Source of the DNA: Saxidomus purpurata
Lineage: Eukaryota > Mollusca > Bivalvia > Venerida > Veneridae
NCBI GenBank assembly: GCA_022818135.1
Contig: JAFMSR010000012.1
Span: forward strand, 4,782,456-4,846,455
DNA: 64,000 nucleotides
Direction: 5' to 3'
Notes under the pieces: model-generated
Told to the model about the DNA's origin: nothing
The model's database searches: none
Seen by the model: the letters and a program-made list of their open reading frames with translations, nothing else
Shown here: piece after piece, positions 26,395-38,640 of the stretch
Layout of the letters: each line of letters starts with the position of its first letter
How positions within the stretch are numbered: the first letter of the stretch is position 1
Translations under genes and position numbers: made by a program

Positions 26395-27094
26395 TTTTAA
26401 AGCATGTCAAAATGGTCATTGTAAATTCTTATCCAAGTTTAATAACTCGTTCACATGTTAACCCTAGGCATTCCAGACTTGCTTCTCTTGAATTTTAGAA
26501 ATTTCAGTATTTTTCTTGAAAGTCACCATTGGTCAATATGTTTGCGGAACACACAAACTTCTTTTTGTCACAACTTGCAGTCATATTGATGAAACCATCA
26601 TGGTTGAAATCATGCAAGCTGGACACACAATTTAAACTTGCACTTGATTTCACATCTGCTTATACAGGTAAAAATCTAAAGTCTTCTTGCCTAAAACTAC
26701 AAGGCCCAGAGTTTAGACATTTTGAATGTAGCATTATGTAGTTGACCTCTAAGAATATTGTTCAAAATCAGAACCCCAGGTCAATATTACCCTTTCGCAA
26801 ACAGTTGTTTATCTTATTAAATGCCAATGAATTACAATGGAAAGCAAAAAAATTCGCAAACTTCACTTGTTAAATTTATTTGTTTGAAAAAAAAAAAAAT
26901 TATTAAGGCATAATATTTTTAATTAGCCTGCATTTGATTAATTACATATTCTTAATAAAATGAAATTCCACTTCCCATTTGAACAATGGCCTGAAGCAAT
27001 GGGGAAACATGTTACCCAGAAAAGCCCTGATTCCGATTAAATTCTAAAAGAAAACTGAAACAGTCGAACAAAAATCTGCTGTGACAAAAGGGAG
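26395..27094 (+). repeat. Dispersed repeat R1, tandem copy 1 (700-bp period)
   Basis: AAAGCATGTCAAAATGGTCA begins at 26,399 and recurs at 27,099. The two units share in order ACCCTAGGCATTCCAGA, TATTTTTCTTGAAAGTCACC, ACTACAAGGCCCAGAG, TTTTGAATGTAGCATTATG and CAGAACCCCAGGTCAATATT. The middle part (kinase-like frames absent; ACCACAAGGCCCAGAGCT type) is the same family as 47.6-48.3 and 63.1-64.0 kb. Confidence 0.85.
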
Positions 27095-27950
27095 TTTTAA
27101 AGCATGTCCAAATTGGTCATTGTTGTAAATCTTATCCAAGTTTGATAACCCATTCGCCTGTTAACCCTAGGCATTCCAGAGTTGCTTCTCTTGAATTGTA
27201 AAAATGTCAGTATTTTTCTTGAAAGTCACCATTGGTCAACCTTATGTATGCAATGTGGACACACAAACATCTTGTATTGGTGATCACAAGTTGCAGGGTC
27301 ATATTGATCAAACCATCATGGTTGAAAATGCAAGGTGGACCACAATGTTAATTTGCACTTGATTTCACATCTGGTTTATACAGGAAAACTACATAGTCTT
27401 CTTGTCTAAAACTACAAGGCCCAGAGAGGTTTAGATATTTTGAATGTAGCATTATGTAGCTGACCTCTTAAGAATATTGTTCAAAATCAGAACCCCAGGT
27501 CAATATTGACTAACCTAATGTTTCTCAGGTGACAGTTGTTGCAAATCTTGTTAAAATTATTTCTGAAGCCAATGGAATAGTAAGCCTTGTGAGCAATAAA
27601 GTTTATAACCACAAAACTTCACTATTTGGCTTAAATTTATCGTTGTTTTTAAAAAAAAAAAAAAATTATTGTAAAGTGCATAATATTTCTAATTTGCCGC
27701 ATTTGATTAATATAAATCATCTTAATAAAATGAAATTCCACATGGATTCCCCAATTTGAACAATGGTAAAAGCAATGGGGGAGAAATGTTTTACCCTAGA
27801 AAAAACAGCCTCTATGTTATGATTAATATTCTGTAAAGGAAAAACTGAAACAGACACACAAAAATCAGCTGTGTTTTAACAAAATGGGCAATATTACAAC
27901 AATAATATACATTGCTGTAGGCTAACAAACAGCTTGAACTGCATTAAGAA
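27095..27950 (+). repeat. Dispersed repeat R1, tandem copy 2, continuing into the minisatellite element
   Basis: Second copy of the 700-bp unit. Its last part, 27,735-27,945 (CCTAGAAAAAACAGCCTC, AATGGGCAATATTACAACAA, TTGCTGTAGGCTAACAAACA), recurs at 54,145-54,345, in both cases shortly before a 19-bp minisatellite array. Confidence 0.85.
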
Positions 27951-28149
27951 CATTCACATTAAGATTCATTTCACATGGATTATCCAATTGTACAGTATAA
28001 AAGAAACCTTGGAGAAATCCCCAACAGGCTTGCCATGATTCTCTGACGGTTCCTTTGTACTTAGCACTTTGGTGTACAATGATCCAGTACCACTGATGCC
28101 AAATTGGTCCTCTGTGTTTTAATAGAATGTAAAATTTTGACACTATATT

Positions 28150-28840
28150 ATGCTTGGTTTATTTGACCTTCAACTGTCACCATTGTCTACACTTTTTACC
28201 TTTGGCTACACTGGTCTTCACGTAGCCATTACTATGGTCTAAACTTGGTCTACATTTGTCACCACTACTGGTTCACTACCTGGTCAACACTGGTTAGCTA
28301 TGGCCTGCACCAGTCACCATGGTCTTACAGTGGTTGCCATGATTACTCACCTGGTCTACACTGGTTTCCTTTATCTACATGGTTCCATTTGTCAACCTGG
28401 TCTAAAATAGTTGCCATTATCTACACTTATCTATTTGGTCCACTGATCCTAAAAAAGATAACCATGATCTTCATTGGGTCCTGTGGTTGCCATTGCCTAC
28501 ACTGGTCTAAACTTGTTAACTTGGTCTTTACTGGTTGCCATTGTACACACTGATCAGCATGGTCTGCATTGGTATCAAAGATAATATAGTGATTGTCTGT
28601 GCCTACACTGATTGCATTGGTCTACAATGATTGCCAGTTTCAACACTTGTTACCATGGTCTACACTGGCCAACATGGTCTGCATACAATACCAAGGTGTA
28701 GAAGGGTTGCCCTGGTCTATGCTGGTCACCTTTGTCTACACTTGTCACATTGCTCAACACTGGTTGCCATGATCTACATTGACTGCAATAGCCAACACTA
28801 ATCACCATGGTCTACACTGCTCACCTGAGTCTACACTTAG
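28150..28840 (+). repeat. 19-bp minisatellite array 1 (degenerate)
   Basis: Head-to-tail copies of TGGTCACCATGGTCTACAC with many substitutions and one- to three-base slips. No higher-order repeat is visible. The open frame at 28,245-28,553 is a by-product of the repeat and encodes His-Trp-Ser/Thr-rich low-complexity sequence. Confidence 0.9.
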
Positions 28841-29060
28841 GGTTTTCATTGGTTAAAAATCATGATTTATGTTTCCAGTGTCACCAATAAATTCTCAATA
28901 CTATACATGTATTTACTAATATTGAAAGTCTTTTTTATGAAGAAAAGCAGATTTTCCCCCAACAAGTTTATTTCAAGAATAATACAAGAGCTATATATAG
29001 TGAATGATAAATAAGATACATGTACATATATTTCAACAGGTAGATTAAAGAAATAAGTTA
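28841..29060 (+). repeat. Right flank of the minisatellite-bearing element, copy 1
   Basis: GTGTCACCAATAAATT, AAGTTTATTT, AAGAATAATA and TATAGTGAA words recur in the same order at 55,985-56,190, immediately after array 3. The shared flank shows that the minisatellite sits inside a larger dispersed element. Confidence 0.75.
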
Positions 29061-29114
29061 ACAAGGTATTGTACCTATAAATATTCAACCATAAAAAACG
29101 GACTGACAGAAAAA

Positions 29115-29335
29115 AATCCGTATTGTATGTGCTATCCGCACAATGACATTATTTGTAAGAGTGTATTCCATTGGCCCATAGAAGATTCATGCATAAACAT
29201 GACGTTAATGACATCGCTTTTGATTGGGTCGTTACTACTTGCTTATACGATGACGTCAATAAAATGACGTCGCGCACAACCCATATTTCGCGTGGAAAAG
29301 AGTTTTTCTTCATTTTTAGCTCAACATTTGAAGAA
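29115..29335 (+). repeat. Dispersed repeat R2, copy 1
   Basis: GTATTGTATGTGC, ATCCGCACAATG, GTAAGAGTGTATTC, TTTTGATTGGGTCGT and CTTGCTTATACGATGAC recur in order at 43,667-43,705 and 44,240-44,390. It contains two TGACGTC words. It is followed at 29,335-29,460 by sequence of a common mollusc repeat type (GGGAGCTATCCTACTTGCC). Confidence 0.75.
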
Positions 29336-29459
29336 AAGGGGAGCTATCCTACTTGCCTCAGCGTCCACGTTGGTGTCACACCTTAGTTAAGTTTTTCATA
29401 TCACTCCACTTTATTTCAAAACCATTAAAGATCGAGGTATTGCTTTGAAACTTACCATA

Positions 29460-31000
29460 GGAGGTTTTAGTGTGTCGTCACATCCGGGATTTTCCGTTAC
29501 TAAAAATAGCGTGGCCGTCAACTGTATTGAGTTCGGCCATATGCCGAGCGTGTATTGATACAGTATAGACATTATTTATCGCCAAAATAAACTAAATATT
29601 ATTAAGTTTCTTTTAAGTTTTGAAGTGGAAGTAAATACATTATTTCTTATAATATGAAATTAGGCACTGCCTAACAAGCGGGAAAGCCCTTAAATATGAC
29701 AGATTTTGATAGACTTGAGAGAAGCTGTGACTTTCATTTGACCGTACCGATGATCCATGTTTTGCCAACCAGAAAGTCACAACCAGGCAATGGATCGGAA
29801 ATAGCTTCTAAAATATATAGTCGACCTTTTAGAATAGACTTTCAAACCCCATGACACTTTGACATCTTGAGCATTTTAACTAGACAATTCATGAATTAAG
29901 GTATCCAGTTGGCAAGTTGGACCTCTGGCATAATTTAAGTATTTCAATCACATTACATGTATCACAGGTAAAATCTGCATGTAGTCTATAGAATTTTTTA
30001 CCATCCTGCATTCATTCCTTAAGAACTCTGACATGTCAGTTGTCTCCATTTATGTATAACCCCATCTGATGGGATTTTTTGCTTACGTGAATATGTTTGA
30101 GTAGAAACATATATATTATTTAAATTTGAACAGTCTTTCAAAACAACTTTGAACGTAAATTTAATTGTTAATAACAGTCTGAATTATTTTAAATGATCTT
30201 CATGAATGATGGAACTCCTTTGTTCTTAAAAAGATTGACAACCAGAAGATCAAAGACCACGATGATGCATACTTATATGCATGTGCAGTTGTGCACACAA
30301 CACATACATGTATATCATAATTTTCTAAAATTAATATTCTTGAAAGAAAAACAGGACAGACACTGACACATATGCCTATTACATAATGAAATAGCATATA
30401 GATGTCAAAAAAGTATGTGTGTCAAGTACCTGTGGTTCAATTAAACAAACATCAACTTATTTTTAAAACAATGATCCTAACATTTTATAAATGGTGCTTT
30501 AAGCAAATGACTTGTGTCTTAATCTTTCATTTACTGTGTACCCAGTCTTTTGCATGAATTGAAAATCAGCCAGTCAAGCAGAGGCTGCATAATCCTTATA
30601 CAGCTTTGAGAATAATGCTTGATGCATTATACAGAAGTAACAGTTGTAGATGCAAATTGTTCGTATTTCTGTATCGAAACGTAATTGGGACGAATCGTCA
30701 GACATCTGTGACGTCACTATAGAAATAAATATAACGGAAGTCAGTGATGAGTTTTTGAAGTTGCTTTTATTTGTACTTGCATGTTTTTGCGGCAATTCTC
30801 TTGAATTTAGGTGTAAATTACACTTTTGTTATTTTTGCAAACTAAATTTGTGCAAAACAAAAAACACCGTTATGGACATTTAATCGTTAATTTATTTTCA
30901 ACCATTCCGTTACTTAACGCACATTCACCGCGGCGTTATTTTTGCCCACAATGCATCATCATGGCGCTGCCCATTATCAACTTCCGAAAAGGCTTCACTT
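29460..31000. other. Non-coding stretch, no gene recognised
   Basis: AT-rich, short random frames; probably old repeats. A CRE-like GTGACGTCAC word lies at 30,709-30,718, but there is no gene next to it. Confidence 0.4.
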
Positions 31001-31004
31001 TTCA

Positions 31005-31078
31005 AAAACTGATGGTATATGTAGAAGTATGTTGGAAAAGTAAAACTGATGGTATATGTAGAAGTATGTTGGAAAAGT
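31005..31078 (+). repeat. Perfect 37-bp tandem duplication
   Basis: Two exact adjacent copies (31,005-31,041 and 31,042-31,078) of a unit beginning AAAACTGATGGTATATG. Exact identity points to a recent slip. Confidence 0.95.
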
Positions 31079-31148
31079 ATTATTTTTTAACTTGCTACTT
31101 ACTGACATGCTTTATACGTGTTATACGCATTACCTATAGGGCGGAAAC

Positions 31149-31173
31149 GCCCCGTCGGCGAAGCCGACGGGGC
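31149..31173. repeat. GC-rich perfect hairpin (11-bp stem, 3-base loop)
   Basis: GCCCCGTCGGC, then GAA, then GCCGACGGGGC. It is strikingly GC-rich in AT-rich surroundings and is flanked by GGAAA and TTTCCC, which extend the dyad imperfectly. No gene ends just upstream, so a terminator role has no support. Confidence 0.9.
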
Positions 31174-31199
31174 TTTCCCGCTATAAAATATATTTGATA

Positions 31200-32450
31200 G
31201 TTGTTGCTATAATCAAAGAACTAACTTTGATCAGGCTTTGTGAGATTTCCCTTCTTTCACCTTTCATTTGTCTTCTTTCCTTCACTGATTATTCTCTTTC
31301 TATCTTACCCTTTTCTCTCTGAAGTATTTGTTTTCAAAACCAGCACACTTAGTATTATACAAAACCATAATCCTACTTTAAAAGTACTTTGTGTGTTTTA
31401 AAAAAAAGTTAATAGTCCCGGCCGATCGTGGGATTTCTCCGCTTGGTGAACTCGCCAAGACTCCCATGTATACTGGTACCTTTGTTTGGTTATATAATGC
31501 ATATGTATATCTAAAAAATAAATGACAGAAAAAGATATCCCTGATTTGATATAATTACGGAAGTATACACTACAGAAGTGTATACTGCCGTGGTATATAC
31601 TGTAATCAACGTCCATGACATCTACAGCGACGGACACATGTGAAAGTGACACTTCCAAAAAAGTATTGTATTAAAATATTCAATAACACATAATAAAACA
31701 TGCCTAATTAATTGTATATTATCTTAGCTGAGCAACTGCTTCCTTGAAATGCCCACACGCCATGCAGTTTACGTCTACTCATTATTTCAAAAATTTTAAT
31801 ATGTTTGATGCCATGTTGTTAGATTAACAAAGTATATGTAGATTAGTGGAAAGCCTCAAACTTAGAGAAAACAAAGACTTTAAAATATCGAATTAAAATT
31901 TCCTTTTTTTTTCAGACATTTGTTGTCGCCTCTAAAATAAAAAGAAACTCAGCTATCTGAAATTTAAAAAATATTCTGTCTTATCTGCGTCCTTATATCA
32001 AGGGTATCATTTAACTTGGTCATAAAATATTATGATGAATAAATTGATCATGTAGATTCAATCAAAGCTTGATGTGTGCAATATGCCACGTTATGCAATT
32101 CATTCAAACTGGTCATCTATAACGTGTGACCAATTAGTCTATAAACAGAATGTTACATGGATTAATTAAATTCAAGTTATATCGTGCTTTATGCCCTAGG
32201 GGACAATATACCTTACTGGATCTCTATGGCAACGTGTCATTTGTGTGTCTTATGTCATCGCCAGGCGATAGCACAGTGTCATGTATTATATAGCTCTTCA
32301 TGGTTTCTAAAGTTTAATTTGACACTATTCATAAATAAATGTACGCTTCACAGACACATGCATGATTTCTATGAATATTTTTTTTTACTGAAATTAGAGA
32401 CATATAATAGGGAAAATATCCGAATAAAGCCTTGACCTTTCTAAACAAAG
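31200..32450. other. Non-coding stretch, no gene recognised
   Basis: AT-rich with no supported feature. The small inverted motif AGTATACACTACAGAAGTGT at 31,561-31,580 is unremarkable. Confidence 0.4.
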
Positions 32451-32459
32451 TATACTGGT

Positions 32460-34600
32460 TTGCATCATTACCCCTATCTGTAGGCAAGAGAAGGTAACTT
32501 TGTCAAGGATTTAAAAAAAATTAAGGTCCTTTATCGTCTTAGAATCTCGGTTAAGTTTTTTGTACCAGTCCAATTTTAGTCTGAATTGTTTGAGATATTA
32601 CTTTTAAAGTTGGAATACTTGTTTACCATCTTGATCCCCAAACATAGACTCTGTCAAGGATTATATTCGAATTATGGCCCTTTTCGACTCAGTTAAAATT
32701 TGCACACGAGTTTGATTAAATGATAGCTTTGCAAACGCAATTTTTGAAGACTGTTTTATATGGAATGTGGGTTGGGACATGCCACTTGCTAATTGCCACT
32801 TGCTTAATATTATTGCTTATTTTTTACCATCATGATCCCCAAACAAAGACAGGAGAAGGTAACTCTGTCAAGGATTATATTTGAATTAAGGCCCTTTTCG
32901 ACTTAGAAACTCAGTTAAAATTTTCATTCTTTTCCACTTGTTGACTTAACCATTTGAGATATTACTTTGAAAGTTGGAGTAATTATGTACCATTATGAAT
33001 TCCTATCTGTAAGCAAGAGAAGATAACTCTGTGAAAATGTTTTTTGATTTGTACATTGAAATTTCAAGTTAAAGTCTTGTGTGCAACTGGCACTGTCATG
33101 CACATATATCAACCACTTGGAAAGATTAATCTACAATTTTACTGTAGTATCCAGCGATATAAAACATTAAAGATTGATAACTGTTGACTTAATATCTTGC
33201 TAGATATCCTTGTTTTGCCTTTAACTGTCAAAGTTTTGTTTTATTGGCAAGCACTTAAAAAGTTGAGCGCGCTGTCCTACTGACAGCTCTTGTTATTCTT
33301 CAAATATCGTTTTAATTCAGTGTCCAAAGGTATATAATAAAAGAGTCATTATCATAGAAATGTGATCCAGAAGCTGGTTTGGCTCATGTTGGGGTCAGAT
33401 CATACTCGTACTCTGCACTCGTATGATCCTACGTACAACTCAGCAAATCCAGCATTCTGGATTACAAAATTATTCTAATAACCATATTGTTTTGTAGCAT
33501 AGTTCTGTGTTACATTACAGGGTACAAAATAAATGCAAGATATTAACTGCTAAAATTTATTATTTTCATGTATCTCATGAGATGGGAAACATCTTCTAGT
33601 TTTATAATGCATGCACACGAGTTTGATTAAATGATAGCTTTGCAAACGCAATTTTTGAAGACTGTTTTATATGGAATGTGGGTTGGGACATGCCACTTGC
33701 TAATTGCCACTTGCTTAATATTATTGCTAATTTTTTACCATCATGATCCCCAAACAAAGACAGGAGAAGGTAACTCTGTCAAGGATTATATTTGAATTAA
33801 GGCCCTTTTCAACTTAGAAACTCAGTTAAAATTTTCATTCTTTTCCACTTGTTGACTTAACCATTTGAGATATTACTTTAAAAGTTGGAGTAATTATGTA
33901 CCATTATGAATTCCTATCTGTAAGCAAGAGAAGATAACTCTGTGAAAATGTTTTTTGATGTGTACTTTGAAATTTCAAGTTAAAGTCTTGTGTGCAACTG
34001 GCACTGTCATGCACATATATCAACCACTTGGAAAGATTAATCTACAATTTTACTGTAGTATCCAGCGATATAAAACATTAAAGATTGATAACTGTTGACT
34101 TAATATCTTGCTAGATATCCTTGTTTTGCCTTTAGCTGTCAAAGTTTTGTTTTAATTGGCAAGAACTAACAAAAGTTGAGTGCGCTGTCCTACTGGCAGC
34201 TGTTGTTATTCTTCAAATATCATTTTAATTCAGTGTCAAAAGATATATAATAAAAGGGCCATTATCATAGAAATGTGATCCAGAAGCTGGTTTGGCTCTT
34301 CTCGCGGTCAGATCATACTCGTGCTCCGCACTCATATGTTTCGACGCATGACTCGAACAAATCCAGCATTCTGGGTCACATAACTATACTAATATCCATA
34401 TTGTTTTGTAGCATATCTCTGCATAACATAACAGGGTACAAAATAAATGCGAGAAATTAACTGCTAAAAATGGATTATTTACATGTATCAGATGAGATGG
34501 GAAAACATTTTCTAGTTTCATAATGCATGCACATTAGTTTGATTAAATGATAGCTTTGCAAAAGCAATTTTTGAAAACTGTTTTTATCTTGCAAGATATT
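32460..34600 (+). repeat. ~911-bp tandem duplication, two full units plus a partial third
   Basis: GCACACGAGTTTGATTAAAT begins at 32,702 and 33,613, and a close variant begins at 34,529. The first ~600 bases of the two units are almost identical. The next ~300 (around GATCCAGAAGCTGGTTTGGC) are more diverged. Each unit also holds ~165-bp subrepeats based on AAGAGAAGGTAACTCTGTCA. A reverse-complement relative lies at 53,200-53,390 and a direct one at 56,400-56,590. Confidence 0.9.
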
Positions 34601-34752
34601 TCTAATAGAAAATCATTCATAATATCTTCTGATAACAGGCCCTAAATGAAAGTACTTTCCACTAAAGTATTGATACGTTTAAAATTTGAGATAAATCTGT
34701 GTGCATCTAGTTTCCGCATTTTTCCGAGAAAACACTTTGGAAGATAATTTAC

Positions 34753-35850
34753 ACAAGAGCACCGCAAAGCGCAGCAATATACGCCCCAAGTGTTGTATCA
34801 GAGAATGGGAGCAAAATTTAGGCTGTTGAAGCCCAACGGACAGGAACAAGAATAAAAAATTGAAGTTATATAAAAAAATCTAAGTCCCCAACCAGAAAAT
34901 CCTAACCAGGTACAAAAATGTCAAAAAACACCAAAAAATTGGAGGTACCATTCATGTTGTACCACAGAAAAGTGGTCTCGGTTTTTCCGTACTGCCAATA
35001 ATAAAGAAGTTACAAAATATGCTATTGATAGTAACATAAAAGGGAAGTAATTCAATAAAAAAATTAAGCAAACAAAATAGGATCTCCCAAATAAAAACAA
35101 GAGCACTGTAATCAAGAGCAAATGCAGAGCAATATCCACACAGTTATATGACGCTTGAACCCTAAGTGTGACCTTGACCTTGAAGTGAGCCATCCGGAAC
35201 ATGGCTTCTGCACATCGTCTCAATGTGGTAAACAATTGTGTCAGGTTTCTTTGAAATCCTTCACGGGGTTCAAGAGTTACAAAGCGGAAGGGAAAAAAAG
35301 TCATATGACCTTTGAACCCCTAAGTTTGACCTTGACCTTGAAGTGAGCCATCCGGAACATGGCTTCTGCACATCGTCTCAATGTGGTAAACATTTGTGTC
35401 AGGTTTCTTCAAAATCATTCACGGGGTTCAAGAGTTACAGAGCGGAAGGGAAAAAAAGTCATATGACCTTTGACCCCTGAGTATGACCTTGACCTTGAAT
35501 CCAGCCATCCGGAACATTGCTTCTGCACGTCGTCTCAGTCTGGTTAACATTTGTGTCAGGTTTCTTAGAAATCCTTCAAGGGGTTCAAGAGTTACAGAGC
35601 GGAAGGGAAACAAAATCATATGACCTTTGACCCCTGAGTATGACCTTGACCTTGAATCCAGCCATCCGGAACATTGCTTCTGCACGTCGTCTCAGTCTGG
35701 TTAACATTTGTGTCAGGTTTCTTCGAAATCCTTCAAGGGGTTCAAGAGTTACAGAGCGGAAGGGAAATTGCTAACGGACAGACGGACAGACGGACGGACG
35801 GACAGACGGACACCGAGGCGATAACATAATACGTCCCTTCGGGCGTATAA
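34753..35850 (+). mobile_element. Non-autonomous element with four 157-bp internal repeats and a GACA/GACG tract
   Basis: Comparison with the paralogous flanks at 45,470 and 56,800 (AGATAATTTACTAAATCATT uninterrupted) shows that about 1.1 kb is inserted here between AATTTAC and AATCATT. The ends carry TATACGCCCCAAG (34,778-34,790) and its near reverse complement CTTCGGGCGTATA (35,837-35,849). The core has four units of 157-158 bp (TGACCTTGACC at 35,169, 35,327, 35,484 and 35,641), then a (GGACAGAC)n tract at 35,771-35,813. The architecture recalls the pearl-type bivalve elements with ~160-bp core repeats and a tetranucleotide tract; this comparison is from memory. Confidence 0.8.
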
Positions 35851-36206
35851 AAATCATTATAGATGTGTCAAACTAAAGTAAAAATGACTAAAAATAAAAT
35901 AAACACATGATAAATCGGATAAGAAAATGTTGGGACGCTTTTGCAAAAATTAATTTGAAAATTGTTCATTGCCAGGTCAAAAGGGGGGGGGGGCATCTCT
36001 GATACTAATGTGTTTGTGAAGTATCAATTACCTATTATCTTGAAGACACACAATTGTTTAGTGATTCGTTTTCCTACAATCAGTGGTAATTTTCATAGCT
36101 TTAATTGATTGTAAGAGTAGTTGAATATAGTGAGATGATAAGTCTTTTTATCCTTTATATGTACATGACTACTCTGAAATGTATTATTTTGATCAATTTG
36201 TCAGTC

Positions 36207-38409
36207 TTAGAATATATCATATACTTCGATATTGTTTTCCCGGTGATTTCCTATAATCATTTTGGACATTTGTTGATCACAAACAACAGTCTGGCATCTC
36301 TTATTCCCGCCATCGGGCTTGAGTACCTCTCCTATCAGTTTTCCACTTGGCTCAAACTGTAGCACATTATTTGAGCCCTTACAAGCAACAACCACGCTTC
36401 CTGTGCTGGTAACATAACAACTGTTTGGATAGTTTAACTCTTGGCCATTGAATTTCTTAATAAGTTGTCCAGTATCGTCCAGAATAATCAGTCCATTATT
36501 CCAGTCAATAACATAAATCTTTGAACCATCCTCAGATACAGCTATACTTCTGATGTTAGAGAACAATCTCTGTCCTAAATGGTCCGTAGTGAACTGTTTC
36601 AGCTTCTTTCCCGATATGCTGCATATATACACCGCTGTTTCATCATCTGAAACAAACAGTTTGTCATTTGCATACGCCAGTCCATAGCAGTCGAAACCAA
36701 GCTTAATTTGTTTGATTTTTGTCATTTTACTGCCGACTGAAATGAAATGTATTTCTTTCAGTGATTGCAAGTTCACAGCAACTTGCTGGTTGTCGATGGG
36801 ACAAACTTGCCATGGGGTAAGAGGAAGATCTAGGAAGCCTATGACTGTATATGTGGACCTGTGCAAACGTTTCAGTCTCCTGTTATTTTGATCACTCAGT
36901 ATTATTGTTCCATCCTCCAGAACACATACACTTACTATGTCACAGTCATCTTTGTCTTGTGCAACTTTTACGTTGTAAGTCGTCTTCGCTTTGGTCAGCA
37001 GTAAAGCATCACTCAACAGAACTGCTCCTAACTTATTCATTTCTTTTAGTAACGACTGTATTTTCTGATCACATGTAAAGTCAATGTCTTTCCTATGGAA
37101 ACAAGACTTACTTTTTTCGATAGATTTTCTCGCATCTCTGGCAACATTTCGTCCTTTTTTTGCATTCACAAAGTCCTGGAACACATTATTACTTGCAGCA
37201 GCTAGCTTGTCTTTAGCTGAACCAACGCTGATTTTGTCTCCCTGTAACAGGCCCATGCTTGCTTCAATCTCAGTTATCAGTGTTTTGAATTTTTCTTCAA
37301 TCTCAGCGACAGATTTCTGCTCCAGCTGATCCAGTCTGGCATTGATTTCTTCTCTGAACTTCCTTATTTCCTCAAGTGACTCAGCCTTTATTTCGAAGAG
37401 TCGTTGTTTTTCATGTTGGAAGTAATCAAATTGTTCAGTTAAGGATTTGGCTGCTGAATCCAGTTTAAGTTGAATGTCTCTGGAAGCGGGCAGACTTCTG
37501 TTGTATCGTATGAACTCTGGTATGTAAAAGATGTCCTCGCATAACCTTGAAATAGAATGGACTTATTCAGTTTTATCAACTGATGTAATTGACGATATAT
37601 TTCGACATCTGATTTTTCAACTGTAAATAGTCTCTTTTGAAATAAGCCTTGTTCTATTTTGTTAAACCGCCTTTATAAGTTTGGCAAGGAATATATCATA
37701 GAAATTCCTTAAAGCAGGAGGGTAACAACATTTGATATGCCTTGATATAGAGATTTCCATGTAGGTGGTTACCTAATTCAGATACTATATTTATAACCCT
37801 CCGTAACAAAAAGTAGATATGATGAAATACTTGTATGGTATATGGTATATATACTGTTATACTAAAATATCGTTTCAGTGGAGTTCCGGAACTAATGTTT
37901 TAGAAGTAATATCTAAAGTCTTTCTTGACATACTTTCAGCTAGCACTGGTTTGAATCGAAGATACAGAAAGGTAATAAACCATCATTATCAATATTTGTT
38001 ACAGGAAGCTTTACATTAGGAAAATATAAGTATTTTGTATATGATATATGTAGTGAATAAAATGAAACTACCTGTGTTCCTTCGTCATACATGTAGAGCA
38101 GCCGATATCGTCGTGGTTATGACAGTACATATCTACATGATTATGACTGTGTCTGTCACATATCTCTGTTAGTACTGGTAGAAATTGCTGATGGGATACC
38201 GAAGGAAACTGTCCTTTGTCGAGAATCTTGTGTCCAGTCAGTAACGGAACATCCTCGTGCACTGTGACACATGTCAAACAATAATAGTCACTGCATTGAA
38301 CACAATATTTCTCCGCTTCTGTGTTTTTACCTTTACCTTTGCATACTGTACACCGGAGACCAAACGTATCATTAGAAAGTGTATTTTTATCCTTTATTTT
38401 GGACGCCAT
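36207..38409 (-). CDS. B-box / coiled-coil / beta-propeller protein, gene 1 (RING-less TRIM-like)
   Basis: Exon 1 38,409-38,072 and exon 2 37,545-36,207 give 558 aa. The GT-AG intron is in phase 2. The first ATG is at MASKIKDK; frames upstream of it begin only with TTG. Residues 20-60 form one B-box zinc finger (C20-C23, C36-C39, C44-C47, H51, H60) and 84-115 a second (C84, H87, C96, H99, C104, C107, H112, C115). A coiled coil spans about 130-220. From about 314 to the end lie about six beta-propeller blades of NHL type (EDGTIILSDQNNRRLKRLH, SEDGSKIYVIDWNNGLI). There is no RING finger, so ubiquitin ligase activity is not expected from this chain alone. Proteins of this build in molluscs are usually named TRIM2/3/56/71-like. 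Probably cytoplasmic. Confidence 0.92.
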
Positions 38410-38640
38410 CCTGATTTCGATATCAGATTTCAACAAATTTAATGAAATCTACTTGATCACCATCGTATTAAAAATAAGACGCTACAAATAATAGAGTTAT
38501 AAAGAAAGTATTAAGCCGCTGATCAGTTAATCTTTATTAACGCATCACTCGGGAATGATTGTTCTGAAAAACGACATTAGTATAAAACGTGTTTTATTTA
38601 AACAGTAGGCTGAATCAACACAATGAAAGGTTTAAAGGTA
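38410..38640 (-). promoter_or_regulatory. Conserved 5' proximal block of gene 1
   Basis: The sequence up to about 200 bases upstream of the ATG is shared with genes 2 and 3, including a TTTATAAC word at 38,496-38,503 about 90 bases upstream of the start and the block ending in AAACAGTAGGCTGAATC. Conservation may reflect recent duplication and not constraint; a TATA-like role is inferred from position. Confidence 0.4.

Noticed and set aside
31149..31173. Rho-independent terminator
   Set aside because: The surroundings are eukaryotic, there is no T-run after the stem and no gene ending upstream.
35155..35685. Coding frames in 34.9-35.7 kb on both strands
   Set aside because: They are made by the 157-bp tandem repeats of a mobile element and shift between units.
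36851..37329. Plus-strand frames opposite the B-box/propeller exons (also at 46,270-46,947 and 57,817-58,302)
   Set aside because: Antisense shadows of strongly coding exons; they recur only because the exons are paralogous.
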